Below are positions 14,614 through 22,089 of a DNA stretch of 22,089 nt, in pieces. The DNA is from an uncultured Treponema sp. (GTDB lineage: Bacteria; Spirochaetota; Spirochaetia; Treponematales; Treponemataceae): contig CALINC010000026.1 of the NCBI GenBank assembly GCA_938045195.1, positions 1-22,089 of the forward strand, read 5' to 3'. Position 1 is the stretch's first letter. Each line of letters starts with the position of its first letter. The translations under genes and the position numbers were made by a program. The notes below the pieces were generated by a model. It saw only the letters and a program-made list of their open reading frames with translations, did not search any database and had not been told where the DNA came from.

Positions 14614-15386
14614 TTAAAGATCTATCTTATACATATCCGGACGGACGGGTTGCATTAAAAAAAATCAATGCGGAATTTATAACCGGAAAAAAAACTGCGA
14701 TTGTCGGCTTAAACGGTTCCGGCAAGTCTACATTGCTTTACCATTTAAACGGAACACTCCTGCCGCAAACCGGCAGCGTGCGTATTTTTGATGAAGAAAT
14801 TTCTAAAAAGAATTTGAATTCGATAAGAAAAAAAGCAGGGTTTTTATTTGACTACCCAGACCACCAGCTTTTTTTAACAACAGTGTATGAAGATATAGGT
14901 TTCGGATTAAAAAATTTAGGTCAAACTAAACTCGAAATAAATTCTTCTGTTGATGAAATTTTAAAAAAATTACACATCGAATACCTAAAAGATTATCCGC
15001 CGTATCAGTTAAGCCTCGGTCAGAAAAAAATTTGTGCCATTGCCGGCGTTCTTGTAATGCAGCCTGAAATAATCATTTGCGATGAACCTTTTTCCGGACT
15101 TGACAGTAAGGTAAAAGAAAATTTTAAAACTATTCTCGATGAATTTTCAGCACAAGGCAAAACAATTATTTTTTCTACACATGACCAAGAATTTTGTTAT
15201 GAATGGGCTGATAATGTTTTTATAATGAACAAGGGAGAAATTATTGCAGCCGGTGATGCCGTAAGTATTTTTAACAATAAAGAAGTTCTGGAAAAAGCCG
15301 GAATAACAATGCCGAAGTTGGCAAGACTTTTCGGAACAAAGGTACCAGCTCCGCGCAGTGTTGAAGAAGCATTAAAAGGAATTTAA
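14601..15386 (+). CDS. ecfA: ECF transporter ATPase component EcfA (CbiO-like)
   Basis: The 261-residue ABC ATPase powers the EcfT module. Walker A is GLNGSGKST (36-44), Walker B IIICDEPFSGLD (157-168), and the H-loop His is His194 in STHDQE. Two expected motifs deviate: the signature reads LSLGQ (137-141) instead of LSGGQ or LSGGE, and the Q-loop reads FDYPDHQLF with Asp84 where Gln normally lies (FQxPxxQLF). The remainder of the Q-loop and the C-terminal part near 230-261 fit CbiO/EcfA. Only one ATPase gene is present, so the pump would use a homodimer unless a partner is encoded elsewhere. It starts inside ecfT (13-base overlap), which implies coupling. A 60-base gap then leads to murG. 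Confidence 0.85.
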   Translation: MAVLIKDLSYTYPDGRVALKKINAEFITGKKTAIVGLNGSGKSTLLYHLNGTLLPQTGSVRIFDEEISKKNLNSIRKKAGFLFDYPDHQLFLTTVYEDIGFGLKNLGQTKLEINSSVDEILKKLHIEYLKDYPPYQLSLGQKKICAIAGVLVMQPEIIICDEPFSGLDSKVKENFKTILDEFSAQGKTIIFSTHDQEFCYEWADNVFIMNKGEIIAAGDAVSIFNNKEVLEKAGITMPKLARLFGTKVPAPRSVEEALKGI

Positions 15387-15411
15387 AAATTTTTTAAAAT
15401 TTTTACGGTAC

Positions 15412-15440
15412 TTTTCAATATTTTTTTTTTATGATAAACT
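15412..15440 (+). promoter_or_regulatory. murG promoter with T10 tract, probably leaderless
   Basis: TTTTCA (15412-15417), 17 bases including ten consecutive T (15421-15430), then TGATAAACT (15432-15440), an extended -10 with hexamer TAAACT at 15435-15440. Normal spacing puts transcription start at 15447, the A of the murG ATG. TATGAT (15430-15435) is an alternative -10 that leaves a 5-base leader. Confidence 0.45.
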
Positions 15441-15446
15441 GGCGGT

Positions 15447-16592
15447 ATGAGTTGTGTTGTTTTTACAGGCGGCGGGACAGGAGGACATATTTTTCCCGGT
15501 CTCGCCATTGCAGAAGTTCTTGCCTCAAAAATATCTTCAGAAATTTATTGGCTGGGAAATTCAAAGGGTGTAGATAAAAGTATTGTAGAATCAGCCTTAA
15601 CTATCCCCAATTTAAAATTTATAGGAATCCCCGCGGGGAAATTACGGCGCTATTTCAGCTTGCAAAATTTTATAGATATATTTAAAGTATTTGCAGGATT
15701 TGTGAAATCGTTTTTTATTCTTCTAAAATTAAAACCCCATTTTGTTTTCTCAAAAGGCGGTTTTGTTTCCGTACCGCCATGTGCGGCGGCAAAACTTTTA
15801 AAGATTCCTGTAATAACGCATGAATGTGATTTTTCTCCGGGTCTTGCAACAAAACTCAATTTAAAATTTGCAGCAAATATTTTAGTTTCATATCCGCAAA
15901 CAATTCAAATGCTGCCTAAAAATATACAGGGAAAAGCTATTTGTACCGGTAATCCCGTAAGACTTCAATTCTATTCTGCAAATGCCGAAAACGGAAAAAC
16001 TTTTATCAATTCAAAATCTTCCAAACCGATTCTTTTGGTTTTAGGCGGCAGTTTAGGTGCAAAGCAAATAAATAATCTTATTTTTGAATCTCTAGAATTT
16101 TTAATTGAGCATTTTACAGTTGTGCATCAAACAGGAGAAAAAAATATAGAAGAAGCGGAAGCTATAAAAATAAAATTAGTTAAAACAAATAGCGAATGCT
16201 CCGAAAATTATAAACCCGTTGCTTTTATAAAAAAAGAAATGCCGGACGTGCTTGCAGCGTCTTCAATTATTGTCTCAAGAGCAGGAGCAAATTCGGTTTG
16301 GGAAGCGGCAGCAGCAGGGAAACCGATGATATTAATTCCGCTTGGTAAAGAAAGTTCCCGCGGCGATCAAATTGAGAATGCCGAATTTTTTGCTTTAAAC
16401 GGAGCTGCACAAGTTTTAAAAGATGAAGACGTAAATGCAAAAAATTTTAAAAAGATGTTAAACTTTTTTTTAGAATATCCTGAAAAATTAAAATTAGCGG
16501 CACAGGCTTCGCGTTCTCTCGCAAAAGAAAAACCTGCATGCATAATTGCAGATTTTCTATTACGTTTTTTAGATAAACATAATATTAAATAA
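15447..16592 (+). CDS. murG: MurG, lipid II-forming N-acetylglucosaminyltransferase
   Basis: The 381-residue GT28 enzyme adds GlcNAc from UDP-GlcNAc to lipid I on the inner face of the membrane, giving lipid II for peptidoglycan. The N-terminal acceptor domain has GGGTGGHIFPGLAIA (residues 8-22) and KGGFVSVPPCAAAKLLKIPV (near 108-127) followed by THECDFSPGLATK. The C-terminal donor domain has LGGSLGAKQINN near 202 and the UDP-GlcNAc loop RAGANSVWEAAAAGKPMILIPL near 278. The acceptor-side wording is of the clostridial/spirochaete type rather than E. coli type. Only GGCGGT directly abuts the ATG, too close for a ribosome-binding site, and a -10 ends six bases before it. It is the first gene of the probable murG-cvpA-holB-kinase-mutS2 operon. 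Confidence 0.92.
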   Translation: MSCVVFTGGGTGGHIFPGLAIAEVLASKISSEIYWLGNSKGVDKSIVESALTIPNLKFIGIPAGKLRRYFSLQNFIDIFKVFAGFVKSFFILLKLKPHFVFSKGGFVSVPPCAAAKLLKIPVITHECDFSPGLATKLNLKFAANILVSYPQTIQMLPKNIQGKAICTGNPVRLQFYSANAENGKTFINSKSSKPILLVLGGSLGAKQINNLIFESLEFLIEHFTVVHQTGEKNIEEAEAIKIKLVKTNSECSENYKPVAFIKKEMPDVLAASSIIVSRAGANSVWEAAAAGKPMILIPLGKESSRGDQIENAEFFALNGAAQVLKDEDVNAKNFKKMLNFFLEYPEKLKLAAQASRSLAKEKPACIIADFLLRFLDKHNIK

Positions 16593-16618
16593 TTTTAAAA
16601 GGTGAAATTAAATTGTAG

Positions 16619-17086
16619 ATGAATATTGAAATTGCAGATTGGGTGTTTTTAGGTTTACTCATTTTTTTTATAATTAAAGTTTCAATACGCGGCTTTATTT
16701 CAGAATTTTTTTCTAAAGCAGCGGTAATATTGGGTGCATTAATTGCGGTTTTATTTTATAAATTATTTACACCCATAATTTCAAAAATGCTCGGCGCTAA
16801 ATCTCTATCGGCATTAATTGCATTTTTAATTTTATTTTTAGCAACATATCTTGTAATTAAATTGATTGAAGTTTTGCTCGGCTCACTTTTTTCAAATCAA
16901 TCACTAAAAAGTTTAGATAGAGCCTTAGGATTTTTTTTAGGGATAATTGAGGGCATTCTTGTAATTGCCGTTTTATTGATTATAATAAATATTCAACCTG
17001 TAATAAAACCTGAACAAATTTTAGGTAAAAGTATTTTTGCAAAAATTCTTTCACCGTTTATTTTTAATATAGGAACTATATTATAA
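16619..17086 (+). CDS. cvpA: CvpA family membrane protein
   Basis: The 155-residue protein has four hydrophobic segments (about residues 8-24, 32-52, 62-88 and 102-124). RGFISEFFSKAAVILGALIA near 25-44 is the typical CvpA N-terminal helix region, and the Leu-Asp-Arg-Ala-Leu-Gly-Phe-Phe motif (99-106) is characteristic of the second half. CvpA was named for colicin V production; in other bacteria it has been linked to envelope integrity. A stop codon directly precedes the ATG, so the start is firm although AGGTGA (16600-16605) is 13 bases away. It lies 26 bases after murG and 14 before the delta prime gene. Confidence 0.8.
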   Translation: MNIEIADWVFLGLLIFFIIKVSIRGFISEFFSKAAVILGALIAVLFYKLFTPIISKMLGAKSLSALIAFLILFLATYLVIKLIEVLLGSLFSNQSLKSLDRALGFFLGIIEGILVIAVLLIIINIQPVIKPEQILGKSIFAKILSPFIFNIGTIL

Positions 17087-17100
17087 GAGGGAGAAATAAA

Positions 17101-18393
17101 TTGTTTGAAAATTTGGTCAATCAACCCGCTGCAAACATGTTAATCGAAGATATAAAACAAAATAAACTTCCGCCGTCAATTTTATTTTCGGGCAATGTAT
17201 GTTCCGGCAAATTAACTGCTGCATTGGAACTTACGCGTTCACTTTGTTGCGAAAAAAACGGAAACTGGCAATGTAATTGTCCCTCATGCCAAAGACAAAA
17301 AGAACTTATCTCTCCAGATGTACTTATACTCGGAGCGCGTGATCACAGTTTGGAAATTAAAGCCGCTGCAAATACTTTTTTAAATAATATAAGCCGTCCG
17401 TCGCGTTATTTGTTTTTGCGGTCAATTAGAAAACTGAATAACCGTTTTGATGCACGGCTTTGGGATACCGATGAAACAAGATTTTTAAAAGCGGCTCCAA
17501 TCATTGCAGAAATAGAAGAGCTTCTTTCGGACTTAACTTCCATCCCTATAGAAACTTTAGAACCTGTCTTTTTAAAAAAGAAAGTTGATTTACTAATTGC
17601 AAAAACCGAAAAACTTCAAGATGAATGTATGTACGATACAATTCCCATAAATCAAGTCCGCAAAGCGTCTTCATGGATAAGACTAATGCCGTCTGGCGCA
17701 AAAAAAGTTTTAATTGTAGAAAATGCAGATAAAATGCAAGAGGGTGCCCGCAACGCATTTTTAAAAATACTTGAAGAACCTCCGTCATATTCGGTTTTTA
17801 TTTTAACCACAACGCGGCGAGGTGCTATTATGCCTACAATTCTATCTCGTGTAAGAACATATAATTTTGCAGAACGTGATTTTCAGTCGCAAGAAGAAGT
17901 TATACGGAGGGTTTTTAAAGGCAGCACGGAAAATTGTACAATGATAGAAAACTCCAACCTTTTAAGTTCATATCTTTACGGATTTTTGCCTGTTGATTTT
18001 AAAACAATACAAAATTCCGCTTCTCTTTTTTATGAATTTGTTTTTAAGTTAATTGACGGAGAAAATAAAAAATTACCTCAAGCGCTTTATAAATCGATAA
18101 CCGCATATAAAGCCGAAAATAATTATGACAGCTCAAAATTGGAAATCGCAGAAATTATTACTCTGTTGAATAAATGCAAACCTCATACAATTTATATTTT
18201 ATTTTTGAAATGTCTTTCGGCTTTTTTACAAATAAGTTTAAAAACCGGCGAATGTTCCGCTCTTGAAACCGAAACTTATTTTAAAATAACGCATCTTATA
18301 AAAAATTCCGAAAATGCCGTCGATACTTTTAATCTTACACCGCAAGCGGCTTTGGAAAATCTTGCAGAACAAATTAAGGAAACGGTAATATGA
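17101..18393 (+). CDS. holB: DNA polymerase III delta prime-like clamp-loader subunit
   Basis: The 430-residue protein resembles the DnaX/HolB AAA+ family that loads the sliding clamp. It has a degenerate P-loop SGNVCSGKLTAA (residues 30-41), a zinc-type Cys cluster CCEKNGNWQCNCPSC (48-62), then ENADKMQEGARNAFLKILEE near 207-226, PPSYSVFILTT near 227-237, and PTILSRVRTYNF near 245-256. The P-loop Thr is replaced by Leu, so it probably does not hydrolyse ATP, as expected for delta prime. Compared with typical delta prime proteins there is an extra block at about residues 85-185. The start is a TTG with AGAGGGAG about eight bases upstream; the next Met is residue 13. Its stop overlaps the kinase gene by ATGA. 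Confidence 0.82.
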   Translation: MFENLVNQPAANMLIEDIKQNKLPPSILFSGNVCSGKLTAALELTRSLCCEKNGNWQCNCPSCQRQKELISPDVLILGARDHSLEIKAAANTFLNNISRPSRYLFLRSIRKLNNRFDARLWDTDETRFLKAAPIIAEIEELLSDLTSIPIETLEPVFLKKKVDLLIAKTEKLQDECMYDTIPINQVRKASSWIRLMPSGAKKVLIVENADKMQEGARNAFLKILEEPPSYSVFILTTTRRGAIMPTILSRVRTYNFAERDFQSQEEVIRRVFKGSTENCTMIENSNLLSSYLYGFLPVDFKTIQNSASLFYEFVFKLIDGENKKLPQALYKSITAYKAENNYDSSKLEIAEIITLLNKCKPHTIYILFLKCLSAFLQISLKTGECSALETETYFKITHLIKNSENAVDTFNLTPQAALENLAEQIKETVI

Positions 18394-19565
18394 GAGAATT
18401 TATGCGAAAGGCGATACAAAAATCGCAACGTATGAACGAAGTTCAGTTGAAGCATTTTGTAAAATTAATTACAGACGAATATTCTCTTTTAGATGCAGTA
18501 ATGGATTCTTTAAATGACGGAGTAATTGTTGCAAATGCCGAAAATAAAATTGTAAAATCCAATCGAGCGGCAGAACGCATTTTAGAAAATTCATTAACTG
18601 AAAGCCAAGAAAAAAATATTTGGGAATACATTACCGAAAAAAAAATTGCAGATTTTATTTCGTCTGTTATTCAAAATGAAGAGGGAGAAACAAGCGAAGA
18701 ATTTAATTTAATTTCTGCCGATAAAACAAAATATATAGAAGTTTCGGTTTTACCTCTTGTAAAAGAAAAAAAAATAATGGGAACAATTATTTTAATTGCA
18801 GACATTACTGAAAAACGAAACGAAGAAATAAAAACACACCGTTTGGAAAGTCTTGCCAGTCTTACAAACGTTGCCGCAGCTGTCGCTCACGAAATAAAAA
18901 ATCCGCTTGCAGCCATAAGCATTCATCTTCAATTATTAAAAAAGAATTTTACCGCTTGCAATTTGTCAATCAATCAAAAAGCTCAAAAACATATTGGGAT
19001 AATAGAAGAAGAAATTGAGCGGCTTAATAAAATAATTATCGATTTTTTATTTGCCGTACGCCCGTTAAAATTTGAATTTGTTTCAGTAGATATAAATGAA
19101 ATTTTAAAAAACTTATATGAAACTTTTTTTGAAGAATTCAATAACAAAGGCATTGTTATTTCGCTGAATTTACAAAAAGAATTACCTAAAATAGAAGGAG
19201 ACGAAAGATTTTTACGGCAAGTTTTTATGAATGTTCTTACAAATGCAAGTGCGGCAATGCCTGAAGGCGGCTTCTTGGATATTACAACAAAACTTAATCA
19301 AGATACGATTTTAATTTCCGTTTCGGATTCAGGGCAAGGTATTTTGCCTGAAAATTTAAACAAAATTTTTGAACCCTATTTTACAACAAAACATGATGGT
19401 ACAGGTTTAGGACTAACTATGACATATAAAGTAATAAAAGAACACGGCGGAGATATTCATGTTTATTCCGATTACGGAATGGGAACAACATTTAAATTCA
19501 TGCTGCCTATCTCACACAAAGGCTCGATGCTGCTTTTGCAGGATAAAAACTTCGGAGAATATTAA
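18390..19565 (+). CDS. Cytoplasmic PAS-domain sensor histidine kinase (NtrB/Hpk2-like)
   Basis: The 391-residue kinase has no membrane segment or signal peptide, so it senses an internal signal. After a helical N-terminus (1-35) comes a PAS domain (about 36-150) with DAVMDSLNDGVIVAN near the start. The HisKA helix carries AVAHEIKNPLAAI with phospho-accepting His167. The HATPase domain has the N-box NVLTNASAAM (near 285), G1 DSGQGI (near 312), the F-box EPYFTTK (near 328), and G2 GTGLGL (near 337). The order matches NtrB/AtoS-like kinases and recalls treponemal Hpk2. I recall T. pallidum having a response regulator beside the corresponding kinase; here the next gene is mutS2. It overlaps the delta prime gene by 4 bases and lies one base from mutS2. 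Confidence 0.88.
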   Translation: MREFMRKAIQKSQRMNEVQLKHFVKLITDEYSLLDAVMDSLNDGVIVANAENKIVKSNRAAERILENSLTESQEKNIWEYITEKKIADFISSVIQNEEGETSEEFNLISADKTKYIEVSVLPLVKEKKIMGTIILIADITEKRNEEIKTHRLESLASLTNVAAAVAHEIKNPLAAISIHLQLLKKNFTACNLSINQKAQKHIGIIEEEIERLNKIIIDFLFAVRPLKFEFVSVDINEILKNLYETFFEEFNNKGIVISLNLQKELPKIEGDERFLRQVFMNVLTNASAAMPEGGFLDITTKLNQDTILISVSDSGQGILPENLNKIFEPYFTTKHDGTGLGLTMTYKVIKEHGGDIHVYSDYGMGTTFKFMLPISHKGSMLLLQDKNFGEY

Positions 19566-19566
19566 T

Positions 19567-21981
19567 ATGACAGAACACACGCTTGAAGTATTGCAGTTCT
19601 TTCGTATTTGCGAAATTGTTTCATCTTATTGTGTAACCGATGAAGGTAAAAATGCCTGTTTGAAAAAACGTCCTTACACCGATGCAAAAATAATCGAAAA
19701 AGAAAAAAAATATGGAGCTGATTTTTTAGCACTTCTTAATTCATATAATGCGCCTCCCATAAAGTACCGGCCTCCGGTTCTTCCGTTTTTAACCGGAATT
19801 GAAATTGAAGGAGCGGCTTTAAATATTGAAGGCGTTTATTCCGTAGGACTGTTAGCAAAAGCCGTATGCGAATTAAAAGAATGGCTTACTCCATTTTTAC
19901 AAAATAAAGATTTTTTATCAAATTCAATTATAGAATTTGTAAGTAAAATGCCGGATATGCTTATTCTTAAAAATTTAATATTCGGTTTTATAGATGAAGA
20001 CGGTGAACTGCAAGACTTACCGTCTTTAAGGATAATTAAAAATAAAATTGCAGCTATTGAAGATGATATAGAAAAAACAATGCACAAGTTTTTTACCGAC
20101 GATTATACCCGTTCAATGCTGCAATCAAATTTACCTACTGTAAAAGATGGAAGGCAGGTTATTGCGGTGCGTTCCAATTTTAAAGGGAGAATACCGGGAA
20201 TAATTCATGAGTATTCGCAATCGGGACAAACTTTTTATCTTGAACCTGAAACTATTGTTGTAAAAAATAATGATTTACTTGCAGCTCATGCAGAATACGA
20301 ACGGGAATTGTTGCGGCTATTAACTGAATTAACAGCTAAAATTGCAGAACATATAGAAATAATCAAAACCGATTGCGATGCAATTATAAAATTGGATTGT
20401 ATTTCTGCCGCAGCACATTGGGCTCATGCAGCCTACTGCGTATTTGCGCCGCCCCCTACAGGCGATACTGCATTCTATCTTCACCAAGCGAGACATCCTC
20501 TTTTAGGAAAAAATGCGGTACCAATAGATTTAAAACTTTTAAAAGACGACCGCATTTTAATTATCACAGGACCTAATACAGGCGGAAAAACGGTAAGCCT
20601 AAAAACGGCAGCCTTATTTGCAATTATCAATCAAACAGGTTGGCCTGTTCCGGCAGGAATATATACCCGCCTACCCTACTTTGATTTTATTGCCTGTGAT
20701 ATAGGAGACGAACAATCATTAGATCAATCTCTTTCAACTTTTTCCGCCCACATGAAAAACATTGCAAGAATTATCGGCTCGGTTTCGGAGAAGAGTTTAA
20801 TTGTATTGGATGAACTCGGAAGCGGAACCGACCCGCAAGAAGGCTGTGCAATAGCTATGGCTATCCTTGATGAACTTCTCCAAAAAAAATCTTTTGTTTT
20901 TGTAACAACTCATCATGGTGCATTAAAAAATTACGGTTACGGAAAACATTCCTGCGTAAATGCTTCCGTAGAATTTAATGAAAATACTTTAAGCCCTACA
21001 TATAAAATTCTTATGGGAGTTCCGGGAGAAAGTCATGCCGTCGATATTGCCGAACGTAACGGCTTACCTAAAAACATAATTCAAAATGCACGCAATTATC
21101 TGGGAAATAACCGCGCAGATGTTTCAAATCTAATTAAAGGACTTATTCAAAAACATGAAGATTTAAATGAATTTGAAACACAAAAAAAAGAAGAAGAGCA
21201 ACGCTTGCGCGAAAAAATAAGACGTTCAGATTTAAAAGAACTGCAATTAAAACAAAAAGAATTGGAATTACGTAAAGATGGAATAAAAAGACTTGATATA
21301 TTTTTTGAAGAAAAAAGAAAAGGCTTAGAAAATTTAGTGCGGGAAATACGAGAGGGGGAACTTAGCAGAGAAAAAACTTTAAGTGTAAAAAAATGGATTG
21401 AAGATTTTAAAACGGAACTTGATGCAGAGCATTCTGCATTGAAGAATGAACAACTTAAACCGGAACAAACGCACAAAAGCGTTTTACAAACAAATTCTTC
21501 AAAAGAAAAAAAACACAGTTATCAAATTAAAGCGGGAACAAAAGTTTATATTAAAAGCTGTAAACGTACCGGTGAAATTATACGGGAAGAAAAAAAAGGC
21601 AAATGGCTCGTTGCAATAGATAATTTAAAAATTACAATCAACGAAAACGATATTGAAATTTGTGAAAACCAAACGGAAATAAAACTTTCAAAGCCTATTG
21701 TAACTTTAATTGCCGATTCCAATTCAAATCCGGCAAGCCCATCATTTGAACTTCGTTTATTAGGAATGCGCGGTGAAGAAGCGAAAAAAGCATTACGCAC
21801 GCAAATGGATTTGGCATTAGTGCATGGTATTGGTGAATTTGCAATTATTCACGGAAAAGGAGACGGTATACTACAGCATTTAACACATGAATTTTTAAAA
21901 CAACAATCTTGTATTAAAAGTTTTAGATTTGCAAAACCGGAAGAAGGTGGAAGCGGAAAAACGATAGTCTATCTTGAATAA
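19567..21981 (+). CDS. mutS2: MutS2 ATPase with C-terminal Smr-type domain
   Basis: The 804-residue protein belongs to the MutS2 group, which acts on recombination intermediates and, in some bacteria, on collided ribosomes. It lacks the mismatch-recognition domain of MutS. Core and clamp regions fill residues 1-320. Walker A is ITGPNTGGKT (about 332-341) and Walker B LIVLDELGSGTD (about 411-422). A charged coiled coil spans about 520-640, a KOW-like segment GTKVYIKSCKRTGEI starts near 658, and an Smr domain occupies about 722-800. In the Smr domain HGKGDG (near 761) is kept, but the usual LDLRG motif reads LRLLG (near 726). The frame is open from 19459 inside the kinase gene, but the ATG at 19567 has GGAGAA (19554-19559) seven bases upstream and begins the normal MTEHTLEVLQF N-terminus. 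Confidence 0.92.
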   Translation: MTEHTLEVLQFFRICEIVSSYCVTDEGKNACLKKRPYTDAKIIEKEKKYGADFLALLNSYNAPPIKYRPPVLPFLTGIEIEGAALNIEGVYSVGLLAKAVCELKEWLTPFLQNKDFLSNSIIEFVSKMPDMLILKNLIFGFIDEDGELQDLPSLRIIKNKIAAIEDDIEKTMHKFFTDDYTRSMLQSNLPTVKDGRQVIAVRSNFKGRIPGIIHEYSQSGQTFYLEPETIVVKNNDLLAAHAEYERELLRLLTELTAKIAEHIEIIKTDCDAIIKLDCISAAAHWAHAAYCVFAPPPTGDTAFYLHQARHPLLGKNAVPIDLKLLKDDRILIITGPNTGGKTVSLKTAALFAIINQTGWPVPAGIYTRLPYFDFIACDIGDEQSLDQSLSTFSAHMKNIARIIGSVSEKSLIVLDELGSGTDPQEGCAIAMAILDELLQKKSFVFVTTHHGALKNYGYGKHSCVNASVEFNENTLSPTYKILMGVPGESHAVDIAERNGLPKNIIQNARNYLGNNRADVSNLIKGLIQKHEDLNEFETQKKEEEQRLREKIRRSDLKELQLKQKELELRKDGIKRLDIFFEEKRKGLENLVREIREGELSREKTLSVKKWIEDFKTELDAEHSALKNEQLKPEQTHKSVLQTNSSKEKKHSYQIKAGTKVYIKSCKRTGEIIREEKKGKWLVAIDNLKITINENDIEICENQTEIKLSKPIVTLIADSNSNPASPSFELRLLGMRGEEAKKALRTQMDLALVHGIGEFAIIHGKGDGILQHLTHEFLKQQSCIKSFRFAKPEEGGSGKTIVYLE

Positions 21982-22035
21982 TGTTTTATAGTTAATATTG
22001 ATTTAGAGTAAACACCCCATCGGCTATTTTATCAT

Positions 22036-22060
22036 AGGAGGATCGATGTGTAATCATTAA
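22036..22060 (+). other. Strong Shine-Dalgarno sequence with a four-codon ORF at the right edge
   Basis: AGGAGG (22036-22041) lies four bases before an ATG (22046) that reads only Met-Cys-Asn-His before TAA (22058-22060). The frame beginning at 22044 is open to the window end but has no standard start near the ribosome-binding site. It could be a leader peptide, a frameshifted start of the next gene, or chance. The stretch after mutS2 (21982-22089) shows no other feature. Confidence 0.3.
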
Positions 22061-22089
22061 AATAAGTTTTTTTGTCTTTAGCTCGGATA

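Noticed and set aside
19459..19566. N-terminal extension of MutS2 inside the kinase gene
   Set aside because: The extra 36 residues are Cys-rich and unlike MutS2; the ATG at 19567 has a ribosome-binding site and the normal N-terminus.
1..22089. CRISPR arrays, tRNA or rRNA genes, insertion sequences, prophage genes
   Set aside because: No regularly spaced repeats with spacers, no cloverleaf sequences, no transposase or integrase motifs and no flanking duplications were seen by eye.

Overview
This AT-rich window reads as chromosomal DNA of a spirochaete of the genus Treponema, probably an oral, T. denticola-like species. The grounds are a methionine gamma-lyase close to the T. denticola type, a tryptophanase, a V-type (not F-type) ATPase subunit E next to a DUF2764 protein, a MAF/DUF115 protein, and a murG-cvpA-histidine kinase cluster like the one I recall from T. 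pallidum. The assignment rests on recognised protein families, not on a database search.

Layout. Positions 1-66 hold a GC-richer, foldable tail of something that starts outside the window. A COG2056/NhaC-like membrane transporter (180-1481) follows behind a promoter with phased 11-bp repeats. Next is a two-gene unit: an exported protein with a degenerate M48-like region (1558-3435), overlapped by 4 bases by an RNase II/R-family exoribonuclease (3432-5291). An exported NlpC/P60-like protein lies on the minus strand (5344-6840), divergent from tryptophanase tnaA (6935-8314). After a strong terminator come V-ATPase subunit E and DUF2764 (8524-9699), cut off from the other V-ATPase genes. A DUF1275/YoaK membrane protein (9781-10440) converges on the MAF/DUF115 gene (minus, 10424-12289). 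Methionine gamma-lyase (minus, 12387-13586) is next, then about 300 bases that may hold a 53-codon minus-strand ORF.

The right part is plus-strand. An ECF transporter EcfT/EcfA pair (13894-15386) has no substrate-binding component beside it. A tight probable operon follows: murG, cvpA, holB-like delta prime, a cytoplasmic PAS histidine kinase, and mutS2 (15447-21981). Spacings there run from a 4-base overlap to 26 bases.

Biology. TnaA (Trp to indole, pyruvate, ammonia) and MGL (Met to methanethiol, 2-oxobutyrate, ammonia) fit an amino-acid fermenter. The most interesting signals are regulatory. The transporter and tnaA share an identical decamer at the same place in their promoters. Several genes have a -10-like hexamer only 6-7 bases before the start codon and no Shine-Dalgarno sequence, which suggests leaderless mRNAs. 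Two promoter spacers contain long homopolymers. Several proteins have lost expected residues (M48-like HExxH, EcfA Q-loop, MutS2 LDLR). I see no CRISPR array, tRNA, rRNA, transposase or clear mobile element.
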